In this document: positions 12,490 to 20,875 of the stretch, one piece after another
Position numbering within the stretch: position 1 is the first letter of the stretch
How the letters are laid out: every line of letters starts with the position of its first letter
NCBI GenBank assembly: GCA_958450365.1
Contig: CAUEEP010000928.1
Coordinates: 359,501-423,500, forward strand
From: Mesorhabditis belari
Lineage: Eukaryota > Nematoda > Chromadorea > Rhabditida > Rhabditidae
Length of the DNA: 64,000 nucleotides
Direction of reading: 5' to 3'
Position numbers and translations under genes: made by a program
The notes under the pieces: model-generated
Database searches by the model: none
What the model was told of the DNA's origin: nothing
What the model saw: the letters and a program-made list of their open reading frames with translations, nothing else

Positions 12490-13646
12490 CCTTTAACACT
12501 TTTTAAGTTACTTGAAAAAATTTGCTGAAAGCCTCAAAAGTATTTTCCTGCACTGAACACGCCAAGACTTTTGCTTATGACTGTATTTGACTGACCGCTC
12601 CTTTCCCTTTTGGAATCCCTTTTGGAATTTACTTTTTTCAAAAACTGTTTCCTTACGTATTTCCTTACGCGTCAAAAGGCCAGCTTGACTCGCTGTCTTT
12701 CCTTTGTTAATTAGAAATAAGGATTTAATAGCCAATAGAAGCATTGATCAAATCAGTGGAGATCTTGATCTCAGTTTTCGTCTGACCGTGTGTAACCCTC
12801 TTCTCTAGAAATCAAGTTTTATTATTCCTCCAGAAAACCTCCAGAAATTCTTACAACTATGCGAATATTCTCTGCATGTCTATTGGTGTTTTCGAATCTC
12901 TCGCCGTCGGATCGATCCACCGTAGCGATGGCAGAAGAGCTGGGGCGAGACCGAGACAGGCACGGATAGAGCGCCCGGAGGACATCAGAGAATGCAAATG
13001 ATGAAAAAACGGAAAGCTGAGAGTGGATGAACAACCCCTTATTTCCTTTATTCAGCTGCTTTTTAAAAGTCTAACTCTCTCTTTCAATTCCAGCTTACTA
13101 GTAGTATCAGTAGTGGTAATTGATCGGGAAAATTGTTCTCTCTAGAAAATTGATCAGATCACGGCATATAACCGAGCGATGAAAGAAAATGTAGAAAAAT
13201 CGAGATCTCTGACGCCTCTCGCCTTTCCCCAATACCTCAGAGTCGATCGATTGCGCGGAACAGGGGCCACACACGACACAGTTCGAGAGATGTGGCATTT
13301 CGAGAGAGGTTAGAGGGAAGAGGCAGACCATTGACTCTCTTCATTCATTCTACTCTCTAGCATTTCTCTAGCTTTTAGCACTTCTGGGGGGCGCGATCGA
13401 TTGTCTTTTTGCTCTCTTTTCCACGTTTTTTTATTGAATTTTTCTTTCACTGATTACACCCGACCTCTTTCTCTTTGCATTTGCATTTCCTCCTCATTTG
13501 CAAAAAAATCCATTTTCGACGCTTTATTGTTCCTATCACCATGGTAAACGAAAACGAAACTTGTGATTTCAGAAACTTTTTCAGTTTTTTGCTCACTTTT
13601 TCAGAGATGAGCTTTTCAAAATTTGACTAACTTATGCTTTTTCCAG
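12490..13646 (+). promoter_or_regulatory. Upstream region of the GLI-like gene
   Basis: No long exon is recognised. The stretch 12880-13340 is GC-richer and open on the minus strand in short pieces, without recognisable domains. A candidate start caccatgg lies at 13538, but its reading frame closes before the main exon. The acceptor ctttttccag lies directly before ATG at 13647, which suits trans-splicing of a leader onto the start codon. The region presumably holds the promoter and 5' UTR. Confidence 0.35.
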
Positions 13647-16003
13647 ATGAATGATATGAGTGCTTCAACAGAGGAATCGGAACGAGATCGAGAGAGCTCT
13701 CCAGAGAGTGATCGAGAGAGCTCTCCAGAGAGTGATCGAGAGAGCTCTCCAGAGAGTGATCGAGTGAGCTCTCCAGAGAGTGATCGAGAGAGTGATCGAG
13801 AGAGCTCTCCAGAGGCGGTAGACATCGAGTTGATGGAGTATCTTCAATGCGAATGGGGAGCGTGTCAAAGAGGGTTCGAAACAGAAGAGGTTTAGTGTGT
13901 ATAGAGTTGTACACAAAAACAGTCCATGAAAATTCAGATGCTAATAGCGCATGTTAAAACAGTTCATGTCGGCCCGTTGGTTGAATCTAAACTGGATAGT
14001 TACAATTGTGAGTGGAGGAATTGTCTTGGGTAAGTGCTCAAGAATTAGGTTGGCGAATAAGTCTTTTCGTTCTTTTTCATAATTCCGTTGAAGAATAACA
14101 AATCCACCAATTAACCTATGGTTTACTCCAAATTAAAAGTGTTTATTGTTCAATTTTCCATGTTTTTAAGTCAATCTGGCTACCCGACTTGACGCTCCCA
14201 ATAAAAAATCCAGAAATACGTCATTTAAAACCCCTTTTAATGTTTATTTTGCAGAAAAATATTCAGCCTTTCTAATGAAAAAACCGTAGTTCAATTCAAT
14301 TTTGAAAAGGAAGTAGGAACGAAAAAATTTATTGATCAACCTAATAACTCTAAAAGTTTCAAGTGAACTTTAGAAGGCGGTCCTTCCGAGATGCCTACTT
14401 GTTGAAGTCTCACGTGCATCAGCATACCGGAGAGAAACCACACAAATGCCCAAAACCTGGATGTCCAAAGGCATTCCGTCGCGCCGAGGGGCTCAAATCG
14501 CACTTAAACTTTCACGCCGGCAAAAAGCCATATAAGTGTAAAGAATGTGATCAGGTAGACGATACAAGCCAATACAAGCCAATTCATTTTCTTGATCTGG
14601 AAACTCGATTTTTTTCAGTGGTTCAGGAGTAGTAATGATCGAGCTAAACACGTGAAGCGAAAACACAGAAAGGCGGTGAGCTAATAAAAAAGAATTTAAC
14701 AAAATGCCACAATTTAGAGGCCCGTGTGCGGATATCAAGGATGCAAGAAGACTTTTGCCGATACGTCAGCTGTTCGGAAACACGTAAAAGACAAGCATGG
14801 TGCTAAGGCGTGGGAAACGCGGAAATTAAAGAAAGAGTTAAAGGAGACTGGTGGACGATGGCAGAAAAAGGTTTAGATAAAAAATATACACGCATTAATT
14901 TTAACGATATATTAAGAACGAGAACAAGAAGAAGGATTGTGGCTCAAAAGATCGAGAAAGCAGCCACGGCCCTGACTCTGGAGGACATTTACCGGTAGTT
15001 GTTAACAAACGTTGGTTTATTCTTATACTATTGTAGGAAAATCCGGGCCGGGTGGAGACGGTTGGAATGTACGATCCAAACTATGAGCCTAATCGAGAAG
15101 GGGAGACGAATGTGGCAAATGGAAATGAGAGGCCGATCAACGGGCCCGGGTTCACCGGATATCTCACTGCTGATCTCGTAAACGAAGAAAGTTTGTTGCA
15201 AAATGATTTCGAATATCGAACTCTTGATTTCAGCCGTAGAATTAGGCGCGGACTCTTCGATGGGACTCTCAGAAGACAATCATATCTACAGAAATGCAAA
15301 CTTTGTGCCGGTTGGTCAAAAAGAACATCCATTAACACATTGACCACAATATCATTTTTGGCTTGGCTGCCGCTAAACGGCTACCCAAGGCTGGCTGTGG
15401 GCCTGAATATTTGTAACCGAAGGCATTCTGGGATGGAGAAACTGAATCCGTCATTAGTTTTTGAGCAACTTTAATTTGTGTGTTAACAAAACAAATTTAG
15501 TTTCATGAACAAACTGGCCACATACCAGTTGCCACCTATGAGGCATATGAGACATCCATTTTGAGATGCGACGACCGAATGAGGCAACCGCGATTCGAAT
15601 ACCATTCGGAGGTTTTTCGGTAAAAGATCAATTCTACGATCACAACTTTCAGCCGTTAACTCCAACTCTATCATCGCAACCCATTATGTCTGTCGCTCCG
15701 TCGAGAATAATATCGATTGCCCTGCCAAGAAGCCAAATACCGGCACACTCGAGCTCACAAGAAGTTTATTTTCAAGTAAACCTGTTGCCGTTTCATCAAG
15801 GACCCATTATGGGGAGCGATTCTGAGCCACGACGAACGTTTTATGCGCCTTGCCAGTGAGTTGAAAGTAATCAAAAGTGTAAAAAGCAAAATAAAATGTA
15901 AAGAAACTCAAATTTTAGTGGCCTGCCAAGAAGCCAATTACCGGCACACTGGAGCTCACAAGAAGTTCATCCTCAAGTAAACCTGTTGCTGTTTCATCAA
16001 TGA
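13647..16003 (+). CDS. GLI/TRA-1-type five C2H2 zinc-finger transcription factor
   Basis: Exons read 13647-13889, 13938-14029, 14374-14554, 14619-14675, 14718-14870, 14917-14994, then from 15037, about 15237-15310, about 15487-15597, about 15650-15850 and about 15919-16003. An acidic-basic ESSPESDR repeat comes first, then five fingers. F1 is CEWGACQRGF plus HVKTVH. F2 is CEWRNC, SFRDAYLLKSH, HQHTGEKPHKC. F3 is CPKPGCPKAF with LKSHLNFH. F4 is CKECDQWFRSSNDRAKH. F5 is VCGYQGCKKTFADTSAVRKH. Finger spacing, C-W-x-x-C in F1/F2, S-N-D-R-A-K-H in F4 and S-A-V-R-K-H in F5 are GLI-family signatures; in nematodes TRA-1, the terminal regulator of somatic sex, is of this class. The C-terminal part is short and proline/serine-rich and ends in two copies of a 26-residue unit (LPRSQ...SSQEV...VNLL). 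Splicing around 15177-15237 does not close in phase. It could be a tra-1 ortholog or a paralog. Confidence 0.75.
13680..13815 (+). repeat. In-frame 24-bp tandem repeat encoding SPESDRES
   Basis: About five copies of a unit like gagagtgatcgagagagctc, with the last ones varied (one gtg change and one shortened unit). The tract is open in several frames on both strands because of its composition. It lies in the N-terminal disordered part of the GLI-like protein and is likely to vary in length. Confidence 0.9.
14046..14345. mobile_element. Mariner-type MITE in intron that splits zinc finger 2
   Basis: The left end taggttggcgaataagtctt and right end attgatcaacctaata, with inner agtcttttcgttc and gaacgaaaaaattt, resemble mariner termini (taggttggc...aagt). 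It is 300 bp, TA-bounded, without transposase. It occupies most of the intron 14030-14373 between CEWRNC and SFRDAYLL. Confidence 0.8.
15720..16000 (+). repeat. Duplicated about 80-bp exon segment
   Basis: ctgccaagaagccaaataccg onward at 15721-15806 recurs at about 15922-16000 with few changes, separated by an intron of about 60 bp. In frame it gives two versions of LPRSQ(I/L)PAH and SSQEV. This suggests a recent internal exon duplication at the C-terminus of the GLI-like protein. Confidence 0.75.
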
Positions 16004-16437
16004 TAAGGTTCCATCAACTACCCCGGTAGCCTCTTCGTCATCTGAATGCCGATTTGAGACATCCAGCGCCATCATTTTCCCAATTACCTACCGGTTTTCT
16101 ATCGACGAGTCGAATGGGTGTGGGTGGGCAAAGCTCATCAGCGGATCCTCTCCACAAACACCCAACAATCTCCCTCGTTCCTTTTCTCCTCGTCCCTCTT
16201 TTTACATTGCTATTTTTCTAATCTTGATTTCGTTTATCCAGCGTGAGCACCAACAACCTTCTATTTTTTATCGATTTTAGCTTACCCTTTAACACTTTGA
16301 AAGTCTTCACCTTAACTGTTGATCATAAAAACTTATTCTCGGAACATTTGAATTCAATATGTGAATAAACAAGTAGAAAACGAGTTTACAATTTACATAC
16401 ACCATGAGGGAGAATTTTTAAAAATTGCATTGATTCT

Positions 16438-16660
16438 GCAAATTTTATTGTTTCAAAAATGGTGGTGTCCTTTCTTTCGATTTCATATTTTTTGCGACGT
16501 TCTTTTCGTGAATTGTAACCTTTTTTTGCTTGCTTTGAAGTGCTTTAAAATCCAAACCGCTTTGATATCTCTGGCTACTGCAAATTTATAGACTGGCTGT
16601 GACTGAGATGGGACAATATTGCGAACAGGCTTCGTTCAGAAAACAAATTTACACGTAAAC
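16438..16660. mobile_element. R1 fragment abutting the palindrome's outer left edge
   Basis: aaattttattgttt through gttcagaaaaca matches R1 at 9568-9780. It stops at 16660, exactly where the inverted copy of the spv-1 exon begins (tatcatcgaattcagg). An R1 end also sits at the palindrome centre (26818-26902). Confidence 0.85.
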
Positions 16661-18419
16661 TATCATCGAATTCAGGCAAACGGTGCTCCGCCAAGCGAAT
16701 GTGGAAGTGAGGGAAGTTCGACGGGAATCACTGGCGCATTCATGAATCGATCGGATAATCCACCATCAAGATTTAGGTTGGAAAAGAGTTATTTTCATTG
16801 ATGAGCTTTTGCATGAGACACTTTATTTTAATTGTTTTAAGGAACTAATAGCTTTTGACGCATTATAGTGAGATTATGGGACTTTTGATACGCCGTCCCC
16901 TTTGCGATTGGTAATCCAACTTTGAGCTCAAATATCTTGATGTCGATCTGTTTACTTTAAATAATTTTAATATCATTAGATGCGTAAAGTCTTTCTCTGT
17001 CGATTGGTATAAAAACTATTTAAATTGAACAGCCCAACACGAAGATATTTGAGCTCAAAGTTGGATTGCCAATGGGAAATGTCCGATAACCAATAGTAAG
17101 CCTAAAGTAAAAACTAAAACTCTTTAGTCTTTTCATCTTCAAAGATACTTTTATTTTTTTTGCATAATACGCATGAAATGTAAACTTACAGTATTCTAAA
17201 ATATCGAATTCGATCAATTTTTCTCAGTCTAACTTAAGCAAAGCATGCTTTCCCCTATGATTTCCCTGTCACTAACAAATTTTCATTCAAAACACTCTAT
17301 TTGCTTTTATTTTCAGCATGATTCCCATTTTCTGTTGCTTTTCTCATTCTTTTCTTTTCAAATTTTTAACCAAAAATCTTGTGTGTAGAGGAAGCGATAA
17401 ACGGGAATCGTTCACGACTTGCATCATCGTCGCTCCGTCAACAACATCAGCGCCGCCAACACCGAATTTCATGAACACTCAACCGTCAACATCCACTCAA
17501 CAGCAAAAGATTCCGGCTAGAAAACAGATGTAAGAATATTTTACATATCTAGAACAAAAAATAGATTTATTTACTTCTCCATTCATTTGATTTGTTAAAA
17601 AAGAATTTCTCCATATCTAATTATGCTCATACTTTGTGCTCTGACTCTAATCACTTTGTAGAATCAAGTGTACCAGTGAGCAATCGCTTGCGAGAGCACA
17701 AAGTACGGGTTTCATTTTTCACATTTTTCTATATTTGTGGGCTTCTTTTGGGTAAAACATTCTTCACAATTTTCTTCTCATTTCTTTGTTTTTCTTGTGT
17801 TTCTCACTGGATCTTCTTTCTTATTTTTTGGGGAAAGCAAGCGTTCAGAGCTATAAGTACAATGTTTTTAATCTATAAATAATCAATGATTATTCAATCA
17901 ATCAACTAAGAAAGATTTTCAGCTCTGTGGGCGCTGAGGGAAGTCATTATGCGTGTGGTGACATTGTACTCAATGTTTCAGAGGTGAGAAACATTTAGAT
18001 CATTATTCCCTTGCTATAATTTTGAAGAAAAAAAAAGTCAAGCTTCTGATCGGAAAATGTAAAAAAAATAACTCTAGGGTCAATTCTTTGTGCCCGAGAA
18101 CGGAATCATTCAGAATGGAGATCGGAGTCCGGCTGGGAAAAGCAATCACTCAGTGTAAGTGAACGAAGCGATCGTTATCGATTTTTCAAATCTCTTTTTT
18201 TTCAGTTTCGATTACGGTAGCAGCTCAGGCTACAGCACTTCGGAGTGTTCAAGAGAATCGGATGTGATCAGTCAAAACTCGACTCATTCCTCGTCAATTC
18301 ATCCAATCCATCCAATCCATCCAACTCATCCAATTCCCCCGTCCACTCGATCTCCAACACAAAGATCCTCAAAAAGATCGGAAATTCTTTCCACGGATAA
18401 AGGTTTTAGCTATGTCTAG
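16661..18419 (+). pseudogene. Truncated inverted copy of the spv-1 3' exons
   Basis: The six last coding exons of spv-1 are present: about 16661-16776, 17390-17530, 17662-17702, 17922-17981, 18078-18152 and 18206-18419, with the same stop. Segments include ECGSEGSSTG, RESFTTCIIVAPSTTSAPP, GDIVLNVSE, GQFFVPENGI and SSSGYSTSECSRESDV. Its 5' side is cut inside the exon that in the intact right copy begins REIVKYHRIQANG, and is joined to an R1 fragment. It has no start, F-BAR, C1 or RhoGAP, so it cannot make SPV-1. Whether it is transcribed from a new promoter is unknown. Confidence 0.85.
16880..17110. repeat. Foldback element in spv-1 tail intron (left copy)
   Basis: gattggtaatccaactttga gctcaaatatctt near 16908-16938 mirrors aagatatttgagctcaaagt tggattgccaat near 17041-17073. 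The right-arm copy lies at about 36647-36877. Confidence 0.8.
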
Positions 18420-18975
18420 ACAAAAGAAGAAAGGCAATTCTCTTCCATTCTCTTCTTATATATTTTCTATGTAATCATTTCATTTCTATGTTTATTTTTC
18501 TCTCCGGTGTACCCTATAAAAGCATTTAGTCAAACGTTGAACCGCTTATTGATATGTTTCCTCATTTTCCCCCAAAAAATCATTCTTAATTCCTCTATCA
18601 TTTGGGCCAAATCATAAATGTATTCCATCATTTCCTTTGCCGTTTCCTTTTTTTTTCTTTATCGTGTACATCCCAGTTACGGGCGTTTTCTCGATCATTT
18701 TCCCCATCTTATCCATTTCTACCGTAATATCTGCTAAACGTTTGCTAAAAGGTGCCCTTAAAAAGACACAGGTATTACGGTATGTTCTCTTGAAATTTCT
18801 CATTTCTTTTTTTGACAATTTCCTTGCCAATTCTCTCACCAAACAATTTCCATCGCTATCAGATATTTTAATTCCTTTTATTCATTTTATTCATTCTATT
18901 TTTGTGCCATTTGAAGTAGTCTTTTTTTTTCTGTGTGATTCTTGTACATATTCACTATTTTAAAAAGAAAAATTC

Positions 18976-19251
18976 TTAAAGGGGCATAGAAAAAAGAAAA
19001 AAAAACTTTATATACTGACGTCATCACATAAAAATTAACATTTTCAATTGACTTTTCCAAACAAGCCTATTTGCGAGGTATTTAAAGGCTCCGTGGAAAT
19101 AAAAATCGCTCAAAAACTCGTGTTTTTCTCAAAAATTGTCAAACTTTCGATATTTTCTAATATCATATTCGTGATTAGGAGATAAAAATACGTATATTAA
19201 GTGTCATACGTACTTCATTTGAGTAAGTCATTTTATGCTGTGCCCCTTTAA
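18976..19251. mobile_element. TTAA-bounded MITE (left copy)
   Basis: The ends ttaaaggggcata and gctgtgcccctttaa are inverted repeats flanked by TTAA, as in piggyBac-type palindromic MITEs of nematodes. The right-arm copy at 34480-34774 is longer because it carries an extra tcaattagtcaattgaa-like duplication. Confidence 0.8.
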
Positions 19252-19709
19252 ACTTTTTGTTTTATCATTTCTGGAAACGATTGTTATTTTTTTTTATTTA
19301 AATTAATGTCGCGTAATAAACGTGAGGAAATCTCAAAAAATACCGATTCTCAGAAAGTTTATTATAGATTTAGTTGCATTTTCAAATATCATACAGACTT
19401 TTATTTTCTTTAAGACTCTAAGAAAAGCCTGGAGTTTTCTGAACTGGACAATAGTCTCAAAGCTTAAAATTGTTATGCCTAAAAATAAGTTACTTTACAC
19501 TTGATACAACCAGATCATGCGAGATCCAGACAGGTACGATCTCGATGGCCCTGACCCTTGAAAGTTAAGGCAAACAAGTATTACTTTTTTACAAATTTTG
19601 TTCAAAACTTTAAACTGTAAAGTGATGCTTGTTCTCAGCTTTATTCAAAAAAATATAGTCTAAGAGTTGAAAGTTGAAAAAACTTTTGAAAATCAGTTTA
19701 ATTTTCAGT

Positions 19710-19851
19710 GATTTTCAGTGAAGCCAAAGCTTTTGACGGCAGCCATGTCACGGTCAAATTTCAAGAAGAAGATGCCGATGAAAAAGAGGTCGATTTTTTG
19801 CAAGAATTCCCACACACCAACTTTGCCTTTGAGGTTGGTGAAACTAAAGTG
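19710..19851 (+). other. Exon-like fragment of unknown origin (left arm)
   Basis: After tttcag-type sequence an open stretch reads EAKAFDGSHVTVKFQEE, then DADEKEVDFLQEFPHTNFAF, with normal coding appearance. It ends near gaaactaaag just before the family D-like terminus. I do not recognise the protein. The mirror copy lies at about 33882-34024. It may be a captured gene fragment. Confidence 0.3.
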
Positions 19852-19894
19852 TGTTCTTCAAGAGTAATGCCTTTTTTTTAAGCTCGGTATTAAC

Positions 19895-19916
19895 GGTTTA
19901 ATTACCCAAGTTTGAG
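19895..19916 (+). other. Exact SL1 spliced-leader sequence at LINE 5' end (left copy)
   Basis: All 22 bases from ggtttaattacc to agtttgag equal the canonical nematode SL1 leader. Eight bases later comes ATG of LINE ORF1 (19925). An SL RNA gene would continue with a donor and Sm-site snRNA body; here the leader is joined directly to the LINE instead, as in a trans-spliced RNA. Confidence 0.95.
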
Positions 19917-19924
19917 GTTTCGAA

Positions 19925-20861
19925 ATGGCAAAACGCACGAAGAAGGTCATCCCCTCGCTGCTTAACTTGACAGATCTGACGGGACATCCTACGCATCCTC
20001 TCCCACCACCCACGTTTGCCCTCCCCACTCACACAAGTGACTACGTTTTCGCGAAGACGCTCGGACCTGATTAGCATCTTGTTGTTGAGGACCTGCCTGA
20101 GGTTGCTCCTTCCCCTTTTTTTCCCTGCTTTGGCTCGAAGAAGTTATGATCGTTTTTTGTTGGATCAAGTTTTTGGCGCCTATGGAGTTGATGGCCACCT
20201 TCTGCATGCGTACAGGATGGGCGTCTATTCTCCATCCAGACCGCGACCCATGAAACTGATAGTCGCTTCGTCTCACACTGCGTCTGGCCTCGTTGCATCG
20301 TTCAAAAAGTTCGGCACCTGCCTTCTTCCATGGGCATGCCGCTTCATCGCGATTCGCCGTTCGGATCCGCAGAGAGCACCTCCTCGAGCCACGCAGTTCC
20401 CGTCACATGTGAATCACAACAAGATCCGTCTGAATTCGATAATTACTCAATCTACTGCTCAATCTCGTGTTGAGAATGTCGACATCTCTACTGGTACCAC
20501 CCACACAAGTGACAATCAACAACAAGTCATGGTGAAGCCAATAATGATGGACTCCTGCGTTAATACCGAGCTTTCTTTTGATGGCTCCCCGGAGGACACA
20601 CTCAATACGATTCGCGTTGAAACGGCAAAGAAGAAAACCCCCGGACGACCACCCAAGAAGCATGGGCAACAGAAGATTCATCACGAGCAATCCTATCGTA
20701 GTCGGAAAATCATGTCGAGGGACGGCAACATTGGAGCCATCGTGATCAAGCAGACATATAACTCAGACACGCCTGGCGGAAGCCCTTCATCAAAGTTTGC
20801 GAAGGTCGCCGTCCCAGCGGCTTCCCACCCTCATTCGCCACCCCCAACATCACCAGGATAA
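19925..20861 (+). pseudogene. LINE ORF1 protein (left copy, interrupted)
   Basis: Starts MAKRTKKVIPSLLNL eight bases after SL1. An in-frame TAG follows LGPD near 20070, where the right copy has TAC. A T-run near 20117 is one base longer than in the right copy and shifts the frame. The rest is open to 20861. Features are RPRPMKLIVASSHTASG, which resembles the RRM-like part of LINE ORF1 proteins, and an AT-hook-like TPGRPPKK near the C-terminus. ORF1 proteins bind LINE RNA as nucleic-acid chaperones. No function can be expected from this copy. Confidence 0.7.
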
Positions 20862-20875
20862 ATGACCCTACTGCA

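Noticed and set aside
13616..13916. Minus-strand open frames rich in SLSGEL or SLDH repeats
   Set aside because: They are antisense shadows of the 24-bp repeat in the GLI-like exon.
19895..19916. SL1 RNA gene
   Set aside because: Only the 22-nt leader is present. No donor site and snRNA-like body follow; the LINE ORF1 follows at once.
20071..20298. Antisense open frames within LINE ORF1
   Set aside because: They overlap a sense frame with recognisable RRM-like sequence and have no independent support.
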